Below are positions 51,822 through 60,454 of a DNA stretch of 64,000 bases, piece by piece. The position numbers and the translations under genes are program-made. The stretch lies in contig JBNLBS010000007.1 of assembly GCA_050303415.1 (NCBI GenBank), positions 1 through 64,000 of the forward strand. The letters are read 5' to 3'. The notes beneath the pieces are model-generated. The model was given only the letters and a program-made list of their open reading frames with translations, was not told the origin of the DNA and ran no database searches. Each line of letters starts with the position of its first letter. The stretch's first letter is position 1. The stretch is from JBNLBS01 sp050303415 (lineage in GTDB: Bacteria; Pseudomonadota; Gammaproteobacteria; Methylococcales; Methylomonadaceae).

Positions 51822-52811
51822 ATGCAGCAAACCGGACAAAGACAAATGAATAAGGATAGCAGGCATACTCGAGTTTCAGCTGGTTTTTGGGATAAAGGAA
51901 ACGCTTATTTAATCAGTCATGCCCATGCTTTTTTTTCCAGTTTGGGTCGGCTGGTTCGGTCACCATTTACCTCGTTAATGACGGTATTGGTGTTGGCAAT
52001 TGCGATTACCCTGGCGAGTGGTTTTTACCTTTTAGTCAATAATATGCAGCAACTAACCGGTAATATTGAGGCCAGCAATCAGATTTCACTGTTTTTAAAA
52101 GAACATGTGACCGATGCTCAAGGCATACAGCTGGCAGCGACTATTCAACATAATACCAAGGTTAAGGATGTTACTTTAATCAGCAAACAACAGGCATTGG
52201 AAGAATTCCAGCGTTATAGTGGATTTGGTCAGGCATTGAATGCATTGGATCAAAACCCTTTGCCTACGGTTATTCAAGTGTTGCCCATGAATACACTGGA
52301 TGATGATGCGGAACTGGATAGTTTGTTATCCAGTTTACAACAGCATCGTGAAGTAGACTTTGCTCAGTTCGATATGCAGTGGGTCAAGCGCTTACAATCA
52401 ATTATGGAGCTGGCTAAAAGAGGCGCAATGCTACTGAGTGCTATATTAGCAATGGCCGTGCTTTTTATAAGCGGGAATACCATACGCCTTGAACTGCAGA
52501 ATCGCCGAGATGAGGTTGTAATTGCGAAATTGGTCGGAGCAACCAACCGTTTTATTCAAAGACCCTTTTTGTATATAGGTTTTTGGTACGGTTTTATCTC
52601 AGGTGTGCTGGCCTGGGTGTTGGTTTCAGCAATGATGTTTGTATTAAAACAGCCGGTAGAAAGGCTTTCAGCACTTTACGATGGCGACTTTAATATATTA
52701 TTTTTAACTATACCGGAAACCCTATTATTGTTGATTATTTCCTCAATGTTAGGCATTCTGGGTGCTTGGGGCGTTTTAATTTATCAATTGCAGCAACTTA
52801 AACCGGAATAA
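51822..52811 (+). CDS. ftsX: Cell division protein FtsX
   Basis: 329 residues. Four helices with a large periplasmic loop between 1 and 2 (about 85-200), as in FtsX. SLGRLVRSPFTSLMTVLVLA; ISLFLKEHVTDAQ; MAVLFISGNTIRLELQNRRD, EVVIAKLVGATNRFIQRPFL. Start uncertain: ATG 51822 or 51846; the first 30 residues are not conserved. Three bases after ftsE. Confidence 0.95.
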   Translation: MQQTGQRQMNKDSRHTRVSAGFWDKGNAYLISHAHAFFSSLGRLVRSPFTSLMTVLVLAIAITLASGFYLLVNNMQQLTGNIEASNQISLFLKEHVTDAQGIQLAATIQHNTKVKDVTLISKQQALEEFQRYSGFGQALNALDQNPLPTVIQVLPMNTLDDDAELDSLLSSLQQHREVDFAQFDMQWVKRLQSIMELAKRGAMLLSAILAMAVLFISGNTIRLELQNRRDEVVIAKLVGATNRFIQRPFLYIGFWYGFISGVLAWVLVSAMMFVLKQPVERLSALYDGDFNILFLTIPETLLLLIISSMLGILGAWGVLIYQLQQLKPE

Positions 52812-52832
52812 AGTTGGGAACTAATAATTAAA

Positions 52833-52859
52833 TTAGCACTCATATAGCCGGAGTGCTAG
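52833..52859 (+). promoter_or_regulatory. CIRCE element (HrcA operator) upstream of rpoH
   Basis: TTAGCACTC-ATATAGCCG-GAGTGCTAG. The universal CIRCE is TTAGCACTC-N9-GAGTGCTAA, so 17 of 18 bases match with exact spacing. It overlaps a plausible promoter: TTAGCA (52833-52838), 18 bases, TAGAAT (52857-52862). HrcA would then block rpoH transcription in unstressed cells. Confidence 0.88.
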
Positions 52860-52888
52860 AATATTAAAAAACTTTAAAGAGGGTTATT

Positions 52889-53752
52889 ATGAGTAACGCA
52901 TTGGCATTAAATTTACCAACAGATTTATCAGTAGGAACATTTGACTCCTATATGAATATTGTCGGTCAAATGCCCAAATTAACATTAGAGCAGGAACGTG
53001 AACTGGCTTTACGCTATAGAGACTATGGCGATCTGGAAGCGGCGCGAGAGCTGGTCATGTCTAATTTACGTTTTGTTGCTCATGTTGCACGTGGTTATCA
53101 AGGCTATGGCTTGTCATTACCGGATATCATCCAGGAAGGTAATGTCGGTTTGATGAAGGCGGTAAAACGTTTTGATCCCGATATTGGCGTACGTTTGGTG
53201 TCATTTGCTGTGCACTGGATAAAAGCCGAAATTCATGAATATGTCATTAAAAACTGGCGTATCGTGAAGGTGGCAACAACTAAATCTCAGCGTAAATTGT
53301 TTTTTAATTTGCGTAAGTCAAAAAAAGGCTTGAACTGGTTGACCAAGGATGAAGCGGATGCCATGGCTGAAGATTTAGGGGTGGATGTTAAAACTGTTTA
53401 TGAAATGGAGAAACGTCTGGACGGTAAAGATATGTCTTTCGACCTGCCGGTTGATGATTCGAATGATGAAGGTTTTTCAGCCCCCGTCAGCTATCTTGAA
53501 ACCCACAATTCAGATCCTGCAATGTTGTTAGAGAATGCTGATTGGCAGGGTCATGAGCAGGAACAATTGGCTGATGCTATGGCAAATCTGGATGAACGTA
53601 GCCTGGATATTCTATCGAGCCGTTGGTTGAGCGATAAAAAAGCAACGTTGCATGAATTGGCGGAGCGTTATAATGTTTCAGCAGAAAGAATCAGACAGTT
53701 GGAAAATAATGCGATGAAAAAGATAAAAGCTGCTGTTGTTTTAGAAGCCTAA
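52889..53752 (+). CDS. rpoH: Heat-shock sigma factor RpoH (sigma32)
   Basis: 287 residues. Directs RNA polymerase to heat-shock promoters. Region 2: NLRFVAHVARGYQGYGLSLP, DIIQEGNVGLMKAVKRFDPD; the RpoH box QRKLFFNLRK; region 4 HTH LHELAERYNVSAERIRQLEN. Follows ftsX by 77 bases, the usual ftsYEX-rpoH order. SD GAGGG before ATG 52889. The CIRCE element lies 30 bases upstream of the ATG. Confidence 0.98.
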   Translation: MSNALALNLPTDLSVGTFDSYMNIVGQMPKLTLEQERELALRYRDYGDLEAARELVMSNLRFVAHVARGYQGYGLSLPDIIQEGNVGLMKAVKRFDPDIGVRLVSFAVHWIKAEIHEYVIKNWRIVKVATTKSQRKLFFNLRKSKKGLNWLTKDEADAMAEDLGVDVKTVYEMEKRLDGKDMSFDLPVDDSNDEGFSAPVSYLETHNSDPAMLLENADWQGHEQEQLADAMANLDERSLDILSSRWLSDKKATLHELAERYNVSAERIRQLENNAMKKIKAAVVLEA

Positions 53753-53766
53753 ATTTTCAACCAGCT

Positions 53767-53802
53767 AAAAAAGGCCTAATGATTTATCATTAGGCCTTTT
53801 TT
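53767..53802 (+). terminator. Bidirectional terminator between rpoH and tag
   Basis: A perfect 16-bp stem AAAAAAGGCCTAATGA with TCATTAGGCCTTTTTT (53767-53782 with 53787-53802), loop TTTA. A-run on one side and T-run on the other serve both convergent genes. Confidence 0.95.
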
Positions 53803-53807
53803 TATGC

Positions 53808-54380
53808 CTAACGATATTGCTTGATGATTTGTTGATGCCTGAAACAATCAACAGTATGATCATTCACCATGCCAACAGCCTGCATAAAGGCATAGCAGAT
53901 GGTGGGACCGACAAATTTAAAGCCTCTTTTTTTTAGCGCCTGACTCATTAAAATTGATGTTGTTGTTGTGGCTGGGATGTCTTCGGCATGTTGCCAGAAG
54001 TTATCTATGGGGCGGTGGTTAACAAATTGCCATATATATTGATTGAAGCTGCCTATTTCTTCTTGGATTTTTAAAAATGCCCGTGCATTGCCAATTGCGG
54101 CATTCACTTTAAGTCTGTTTCTGATAATACCGGGATTATTTAACAGTTCAGTGACTTTTTTTTCATCGTATCGGGCTATTTTTTCAGCACAAAAATAATC
54201 AAATACGGTCAAATAACAAAACCTTTTATTTAATATGGTAGACCAGCTTAAGCCCGCCTGAGCACCTTCAAGAATTAAAAATTCAAATAATTTTTGATCA
54301 TCATGAACCGGGATGCCCCATTCTGTGTCGTGATAATGTTCTTCTATGGGACTGTTTAATGACCAGATACATTTATTCAT
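53808..54380 (-). CDS. tag: 3-methyladenine DNA glycosylase I (TAG)
   Basis: 190 residues. Removes 3-methyladenine. Zn-binding residues Cys4, His in EEHYHDTEWG, and His/Cys in MVNDHTVDCFRH; catalytic region FLILEGAQAGLSWSTILNKR; FVGPTICYAFMQAVGMVNDH. Complete length. Confidence 0.96.
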   Translation of the reverse strand: MNKCIWSLNSPIEEHYHDTEWGIPVHDDQKLFEFLILEGAQAGLSWSTILNKRFCYLTVFDYFCAEKIARYDEKKVTELLNNPGIIRNRLKVNAAIGNARAFLKIQEEIGSFNQYIWQFVNHRPIDNFWQHAEDIPATTTTSILMSQALKKRGFKFVGPTICYAFMQAVGMVNDHTVDCFRHQQIIKQYR

Positions 54381-54529
54381 AATATAGTACGTTTATATTC
54401 ATTAATAATACTTTTTTAAAAGAAGTTTATAGCTAGTAAAAAAGCATGCTTTTCATAATAAAAAACACATTTAAAAAAAGGTTGTAAGTGTTTTAACATT
54501 ATTGTTAATCTACTAACTGATAGTTAAAT

Positions 54530-54578
54530 TGTATTTATTAAATTACTAATATATTAATTTAGTAATTTAATAAATACA
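54530..54578. repeat. Perfect 20-bp inverted repeat upstream of the hybrid kinase
   Basis: Left arm 54530-54549, right arm 54559-54578, exact reverse complements with a 9-base gap (TATATTAAT). AT-only apart from one G or C per arm end and one inside. Lies in the 287-bp region between divergent tag and the kinase gene, 90 bases before the kinase ATG. Could be an operator for a large dimeric regulator or a cruciform. Confidence 0.85.
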
Positions 54579-54667
54579 TAGTAGAGTGAGGTTTGCTCAT
54601 TGTTTACGCTTAATTAAATAATATCTCATTATCGTGAATTCAATGGGAATAACAAAATGGATTATTT

Positions 54668-57600
54668 ATGCTCATATTTAAGCGCATTTCCAGTAAAATA
54701 GTTTTTGCAGTTTTTGCTGTTGTTTTTTTCCCTTTATTGGTCAGCAGTTTTTTTTTCATAGAGCAACTTAAGGGGGTGTTATTACACGAAGCTGACTATA
54801 GGTTAGCGCATTTTGCTGAAGATAAAGTTGATGATTTGGAAGGTTTTGTTCATCAACTTAAAAAAGAGATTGTTTCCTATTCCGCTTTACCCGAGGTTGT
54901 GAGAGCAACTCAGTCATTAACCTCAGTTTATTCAAAATATGGTTTTAATTCGACGTCTTATCAGAAGGTTAGTCAAGAATATGGACCAACTTTTTCCAGT
55001 TACCGTGATGCCTATCAATTTTATGATATTTTGTTAATTTCACAGGCTGGCGATGTGGTTTATTCCGTTGCTGAAGAGGAAGATTTAAATACCAATCTAT
55101 TTACCGATCGGTTTAAACAGTCGGAATTAGCGCATGTTTTTTCTAAAACACTCAACTCGACCGGTCCGGTTTTATCAGATATCAGCTATTATCAACCTTC
55201 CTTGCGAAATGTATTTTTTCTGGCGCTTCCAATTTTTAGGGCTGATAAACAAGTTGCTGTAATAGTTTTTAAATTTCGTACTTATGATATTTATAACTTT
55301 GTTCTGAATACTGTGGATTTAGGACAAACGGGCGAAGTTATTGTTGTTCAGCGTGAAAGTAAAAATCGACTAGTTATCGCACCATTGAAACATCAGTTAG
55401 ATGCTGCATTTCGTCAGAAAATATCGCTAGAGGAAGAGACAGTAATTAAAAAAGGGGTAGAAGGGGAGATTAGAACTATAGGATTTATCGATTATCGTGG
55501 TAAGCATGTTTTGGGTATTTATGCCGGTGTTCCCAGTTTTAATTGGGACATGATTATCAAGGTAGATCAAGATGAAGTTCTGGCACGGTTGTATCAGTTA
55601 AAAAAAATGGTTGCCATGAGCTTGTTGGCACTTATTGTTTTTGTGTTACTAATGGCACGATCAATAGCCAAAGTTGTCAGCTCTCCAATCCGACGATTGG
55701 ATAAATCAATGCAGTTGATTGGAAAAGATGGGTCTTTTAACCATGTTCAAGTAGAAGGTCAGGATGAGATTGCCAGTTTGGCATCTTCTTTCAATCAGAT
55801 GGTGGATCAGCTGGAAAGCAAGCAAAAAAATATTAATCAGCAGGTTAACGAGTTAAAACTGGCGAAGACAAGTGTTCAGGCAATTATTGATAATTCAGCT
55901 GAAGGAATTATCACCATTGATGGGCATGGAATTATTCAAACATTTAATCATAAAGCAGAGGAAATGTTTGGTTATCAGGCCAGTGAAGTCATTGGGTTCC
56001 CCTTAAATCAGTTAATCCCGAAAAGCAAGGAATTACTGGATAGGCAAGGTCTTTTTAATTCCAGTTTATGTAATAAGATGCCAATACCAACAGGGTTGGT
56101 TGAGTTTGAGGCAAGAAAGAAAGATTGTACGGTTTTTCCAGTAGAGTTAAATTTTTCACGTATGCTGATCATCGGAAAAAGCAACTATGTCGCTTTGATT
56201 CGTGACATTTCAAATCGCAAGCAAAATGAAAGAAGAATCAAAAAAGCTCAATTGGATTTGGCGACATTAAATGAATGTAATGAGGCAATCGTGCATTCGG
56301 TTAATGAGCAACAGCTGCTGAATGAAATTTGCAAAATTATTGTAGAAACAGATCGACAGCATTTTGTGTGGGTCGGCTACGCTCAAGATGATGAAGAAAA
56401 AACTATTTTGCCTATGGCATTTCATGGTTTTGAACAAGGTTACCTGCAGAAGAAAAAAATAAGCTGGAACGATGATGTTTATGGCAATGGTCCGGCAGGG
56501 CGTTGTATCCGACAGGGAAAAGTGAAGGTTGTAGATGATATTAAATCGGATCCAACTTTTGAGCCTTGGCGAGCACAAGCCTTAAAAAAAGGTTATAAAT
56601 CAGTCGCGGCATTTCCATTATTGAATGGCGATAAAACTTTTGGGGTGGTGGTAATCTACTCTACCAGAGAGCGAGACTTCAGTACTCATGGCATTATTGA
56701 TTTACAACGGTTGGTAAACAATTTAGCGCATGGAATTTTGACTTTAAGAGAAAAAAAAGCTCGTCAGCTGGCGGAACGCGAATTGGTTGTTGCAAAAGAG
56801 TCTGCTGAACAGGCGAGTCAGGCAAAATCCAAGTTTCTGTCCTCCATGAGTCATGAACTTAGAACCCCGTTAAATGCTATTTTGGGATTCGGACAGCTAT
56901 TAGAATCAGATTTCGACATGTCGTTTAACCCTGAGCAAAAGGAATTCCTGCATCAAATAATGAAGGCTAGTAAGCACCTTTTAGCATTAGTCGATGATGT
57001 GTTGGATTTTACTAAAATTGAAACTGGGTTGGTAGATCTTAGCTTTGAAAGCATAAAACTACAGAAACTTTTTAAAGATAGCAAAGTTCTTATTCAACCT
57101 TTGGCAAATGAAAATAATATTCAAATAAACTTTCCGACTGAAATTAATAAAGATTCTATAATCTATGCAGACTATAAACGAACTCAACAGGTATTGATTA
57201 ATTTATTATCAAATGCAATAAAATATAATCAAAAAAATGGACGTATAGATGTAAGTTGTTCGCCCCAGCCGGATAGGAATTTGTTGAAAATTTCGATTGC
57301 AGATACCGGCAGAGGTATACCACAGGATAGACGACATGAATTATTTAAACCCTTTAATCGGCTGGGGGCTGAAAACTCGGAGATAGGTGGAACAGGCATT
57401 GGTCTGATTATTTGTAAAGACTTAATTAGCAAAATGAATGGTCATATCGGTTATGAACCAAATCTAAATTGCGGTTCGGTGTTTTGGGTTGAGTTGCCGC
57501 TGACAGCGCCGGGAGTTTCATTAACAACAGAGACAGATCGATTAATTACCAATGAAAAGCCTTTGACCGAAATAACAGGACAAGTTCTCTACATTGAAGA

Positions 57601-57958
57601 TAATCCAGCCAGTTATCGACTGCTGGAAATGGTTTTATCCAGATTTAAAGGCATAGAGCTAATTGGTGCACGAACAGCAGAACAAGGGATTGAGTTGGCA
57701 AAGAAAAATCAGCCGGATGTAATCATTCTAGATATAAGTTTACCTGGAATGAGTGGTGTGGAAGCACTCTACAAGCTACGGGAAATTGATGAAACAAAAA
57801 ATATTCCAGCGATCGCATTAACTGCTGCAACAACGGAAGAAAATATAGCACAAGGTCTAAAGGCCGGCTTTATGCAATATTTAACCAAACCCATGCAGGT
57901 CAATGAAATGATAGGTTCTCTCAACCAGGTCTTAAACATAGAAAAAGAGCAACAATAA
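54668..57958 (+). CDS. Hybrid sensor histidine kinase (Cache-like, HAMP, PAS, GAF, HisKA, HATPase, REC)
   Basis: 1096 residues. Helix about 10-32, periplasmic Cache-like sensor about 33-310, helix about 313-331, HAMP about 331-385, PAS about 400-515 (AIIDNSAEGIITIDGHGIIQ), GAF about 540-690 (GNGPAGRCIRQG), HisKA with phospho-His729 (SSMSHELRTPLNAILGFGQL), HATPase (LLSNAIKYNQKNG; DTGRGIP; GGTGIGL), C-terminal receiver with acceptor Asp1022 (ILDISLPGMSG) and LTKPM. No output domain, so a phosphotransfer or second regulator is needed; the HD-GYP regulator at 60455 is a possible partner. Signal unknown. Confidence 0.92.
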   Translation: MLIFKRISSKIVFAVFAVVFFPLLVSSFFFIEQLKGVLLHEADYRLAHFAEDKVDDLEGFVHQLKKEIVSYSALPEVVRATQSLTSVYSKYGFNSTSYQKVSQEYGPTFSSYRDAYQFYDILLISQAGDVVYSVAEEEDLNTNLFTDRFKQSELAHVFSKTLNSTGPVLSDISYYQPSLRNVFFLALPIFRADKQVAVIVFKFRTYDIYNFVLNTVDLGQTGEVIVVQRESKNRLVIAPLKHQLDAAFRQKISLEEETVIKKGVEGEIRTIGFIDYRGKHVLGIYAGVPSFNWDMIIKVDQDEVLARLYQLKKMVAMSLLALIVFVLLMARSIAKVVSSPIRRLDKSMQLIGKDGSFNHVQVEGQDEIASLASSFNQMVDQLESKQKNINQQVNELKLAKTSVQAIIDNSAEGIITIDGHGIIQTFNHKAEEMFGYQASEVIGFPLNQLIPKSKELLDRQGLFNSSLCNKMPIPTGLVEFEARKKDCTVFPVELNFSRMLIIGKSNYVALIRDISNRKQNERRIKKAQLDLATLNECNEAIVHSVNEQQLLNEICKIIVETDRQHFVWVGYAQDDEEKTILPMAFHGFEQGYLQKKKISWNDDVYGNGPAGRCIRQGKVKVVDDIKSDPTFEPWRAQALKKGYKSVAAFPLLNGDKTFGVVVIYSTRERDFSTHGIIDLQRLVNNLAHGILTLREKKARQLAERELVVAKESAEQASQAKSKFLSSMSHELRTPLNAILGFGQLLESDFDMSFNPEQKEFLHQIMKASKHLLALVDDVLDFTKIETGLVDLSFESIKLQKLFKDSKVLIQPLANENNIQINFPTEINKDSIIYADYKRTQQVLINLLSNAIKYNQKNGRIDVSCSPQPDRNLLKISIADTGRGIPQDRRHELFKPFNRLGAENSEIGGTGIGLIICKDLISKMNGHIGYEPNLNCGSVFWVELPLTAPGVSLTTETDRLITNEKPLTEITGQVLYIEDNPASYRLLEMVLSRFKGIELIGARTAEQGIELAKKNQPDVIILDISLPGMSGVEALYKLREIDETKNIPAIALTAATTEENIAQGLKAGFMQYLTKPMQVNEMIGSLNQVLNIEKEQQ

Positions 57959-58037
57959 GTAACAGAACTGGATTAGCTGCAGCTAACTGATTGTTTTTTT
58001 CTCGTTTAAACGGTTATTTCTCAGAAAAAAAAGCTAG

Positions 58038-58062
58038 AAAGCATTATCATAATGCTTTTTTA
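58038..58062 (+). terminator. Terminator after the hybrid kinase gene
   Basis: AAAGCATTA/TAATGCTTT (58038-58046 with 58050-58058), loop TCA, T-run of six, ending 20 bases before slyD. Confidence 0.85.
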
Positions 58063-58082
58063 TAAATCAATAAGGTTTTAAT

Positions 58083-58562
58083 ATGCAAGTTGCTGACAAT
58101 ATGGCAGTATCTATTCATTATACTTTGACTGATGACAAGGGGCAGGAGCTGGATAGTTCTGTTAATAGTGAGCCTCTAGAATATCTGCATGGTAAAGGTA
58201 ATATTATTCCCGGGTTGGAAAGCTCTTTATCAGGGAAATCAGTGGGTGATAAATTTACCGTTCGTGTTGAAGCTGAAAATGCCTATGGTGAACGTCATGA
58301 TGAGATGGTGCAGGTAATTCCTCGTAGCATGTTTGAAGGTGTGGATCAGCTGGAAGTCGGTATGCAATTTCACGCCGATGTAAGTTCAGGCCCTGGCGTA
58401 GTAACAATTATTGATATTGATGGGGATGATATTACTATTGATGGTAACCATCCTCTGGCCGGTGAAGCATTGACTTTTGATGTGGAAGTGACAAATATCA
58501 GAGAAGCCAGTAATGACGAATTAGAACACGGTCATATTCATGGTGAAGGTTGCAGCCATTAA
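58083..58562 (+). CDS. slyD: FKBP-type peptidyl-prolyl isomerase SlyD
   Basis: 159 residues. Cytoplasmic prolyl isomerase and chaperone. MQVADNMAVSIHYTLTDDKG, LEYLHGKGNIIPGLESSLSG, the insert-in-flap domain (about 70-130), ending in a short His/Cys tail (HGHIHGEGCSH) for Ni2+ binding, much shorter than in E. coli SlyD. Confidence 0.95.
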   Translation: MQVADNMAVSIHYTLTDDKGQELDSSVNSEPLEYLHGKGNIIPGLESSLSGKSVGDKFTVRVEAENAYGERHDEMVQVIPRSMFEGVDQLEVGMQFHADVSSGPGVVTIIDIDGDDITIDGNHPLAGEALTFDVEVTNIREASNDELEHGHIHGEGCSH

Positions 58563-58697
58563 TCAAAAATTTTCAGTTCTTCGGCAATTCAGTTACTTTA
58601 AATGATTGAAGGCTTTTTGAACGGACATAAATGTGGGTTGTAAGTACGGGTATTTACTTAATTATTGAATTCATAAGGTAAAATTAAATAATTAGCT

Positions 58698-59417
58698 CTA
58701 TTCATGCCCGGGTTTAAATTGCTGTTTGCAAAAAATTAAAAACAGAGCTGTTGATAATCCTGTTGATGCAAACAGCATCGCCATGACCATGATCTGGTAA
58801 CGGGCAGCAATAAACGGCGATACACCTGATAAAATTTGCCCGGTCATCATGCCGGGCAAAGATACTAGACCTACAGCCAATAATGAATTTGTGATTGGCA
58901 ACAAGGCGGCATTAAAAGAAATATTGCGTGCTGTCTGATAGTCCTTGTGGTGAATGAGTTCTGATTCCAGCCTTTCAGCAGCGAGGCTGATGCTGGTCAT
59001 CGCGTTGGCGAAAATCATACCGGCAAGTGGAATTAATATTTTAGCTTCATACCATGTGGACACGGCAATCACGGCTTGAGTCATAACCAGCAAGGTTGAG
59101 CCACCACCCAGAAGAATGGCTAACAGTGTTTTAAAATAGAGTCGTTTACGTTTGTGTTTTAAGCTTCCCAGTGCAATCCAGGCAGAAAAAGACAGCATGA
59201 CAGACAGTGTCAGTAAGACAATATTGGCAGACTCGGATAGAAAAATAGTGTTTAAAAAGAAACCAATCAGTAATAATTGCCCTAGCATTCGGAGCAAAGC
59301 ATAGATAGCATGACCTGTTTCAAGCTTCCATTTTATTAAAATGCCTAAAACAAAAATTACCGGAATAAAAGCTAATGACAAGTGACTTAGTGAAATTGTT
59401 TGAATGCTTGTGTTCAT
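58698..59417 (-). CDS. fetB: FetB-like ABC permease (UPF0014 family)
   Basis: 239 residues, about seven helices. VGLVSLPGMMTGQILSGVSP and ARYQIMVMAMLFAS are diagnostic. In E. coli FetAB exports iron. No FetA-type ATPase gene lies next to it here. Eighteen bases separate it from the divergent TraB-like gene. Confidence 0.88.
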   Translation of the reverse strand: MNTSIQTISLSHLSLAFIPVIFVLGILIKWKLETGHAIYALLRMLGQLLLIGFFLNTIFLSESANIVLLTLSVMLSFSAWIALGSLKHKRKRLYFKTLLAILLGGGSTLLVMTQAVIAVSTWYEAKILIPLAGMIFANAMTSISLAAERLESELIHHKDYQTARNISFNAALLPITNSLLAVGLVSLPGMMTGQILSGVSPFIAARYQIMVMAMLFASTGLSTALFLIFCKQQFKPGHE

Positions 59418-59435
59418 AATAGTTGAGGAGTAAGT

Positions 59436-60281
59436 ATGCGAATTTTGTTTTTCTTACTGTTGTCTACAGCAGCTAGTGCAGAGACATCTTTGTGGCAGTT
59501 GAGTAAAGGTGATTTAACACTTTATATCGGTGGTACAGTACATATGCTTAGTCCAGAGGATTATCCATTGCCCGCTGAATTTGAGCAAGCCTATAAGCGG
59601 GCAGACATGCTGGTTTTGGAAACTGATTTGACTGCAATGAACAAAATTCAAACTCAAACCCTGCTGATACAGCGGCTTATTTACCCGAAAGGCATGTCAT
59701 TAAAAGATGATTTGAATCCATTAACTTATCGAACTTTAAAAGAATACTGTATATCCAGAAAAATTGAATTTTCGGTTTTAAATCGCTATAAACCTCCAAT
59801 GGTAATGATTATGCTGATGATGGATGAATTAAAGCGAAATAAAATGAGCGAGAAGGGGGTGGATAGCTTTTTTAATCAGAAAGCAATAAAGGATGGCAAA
59901 AAGCAGGGAGAGTTGGAAAGTGTAGAAACTCAGCTGGATGTTATCGCTAATATGGGTAAAGAGCATGCAGACGAATTAATCTTAAATACCATTCAGGAAA
60001 TGAAAACCTTACCGCAAAATTTAACTTTGCTTAAAGCGGCCTGGCGAAAAGGGCGGTTGGATAAACTGGAACAAATAGCAGTGACACCGATGCGGGAAGA
60101 ATTTCCAATGCTTTATGATGACTTATTGGTGCAAAGAAACCTAGCCTGGTTGCCTAAAATAGAAGCATTAATCGCCACGCCTGAGACTGAATTTATTTTA
60201 GTAGGGGCATTACATTTGGTTGCAAAAGAAGGTTTATTGGCACAATTAAAAATGCGCGGTTATCAAGTGAAACAATTTTGA
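59436..60281 (+). CDS. TraB/GumN family protein
   Basis: 281 residues. Signal peptide MRILFFLLLSTAASA, then SLWQLSKGDLTLYIGGTVHM, the ADMLVLETDLTAM segment and the final FILVGALHLVAKEGLLAQLK. The two conserved GxxH motifs (GGTVH and GALH) are metal-dependent protease signatures of the Tiki/TraB/GumN superfamily. Exported; substrates unknown. Confidence 0.9.
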   Translation: MRILFFLLLSTAASAETSLWQLSKGDLTLYIGGTVHMLSPEDYPLPAEFEQAYKRADMLVLETDLTAMNKIQTQTLLIQRLIYPKGMSLKDDLNPLTYRTLKEYCISRKIEFSVLNRYKPPMVMIMLMMDELKRNKMSEKGVDSFFNQKAIKDGKKQGELESVETQLDVIANMGKEHADELILNTIQEMKTLPQNLTLLKAAWRKGRLDKLEQIAVTPMREEFPMLYDDLLVQRNLAWLPKIEALIATPETEFILVGALHLVAKEGLLAQLKMRGYQVKQF

Positions 60282-60454
60282 TAAACGGCTTAAATTAACA
60301 TGTAAATAATCGGTAGGCCGTACTGCGGAAATTTGTAAAAGTGTGCTTAATTCCGGGTTTACTCGTTGTATACTTGTTCTATTATAAGAGGCAATAGCAA
60401 TGCTCTTGGTATCATAACCGAAGGAAGTTTCCATTAATTGAGGCATTATATAAA

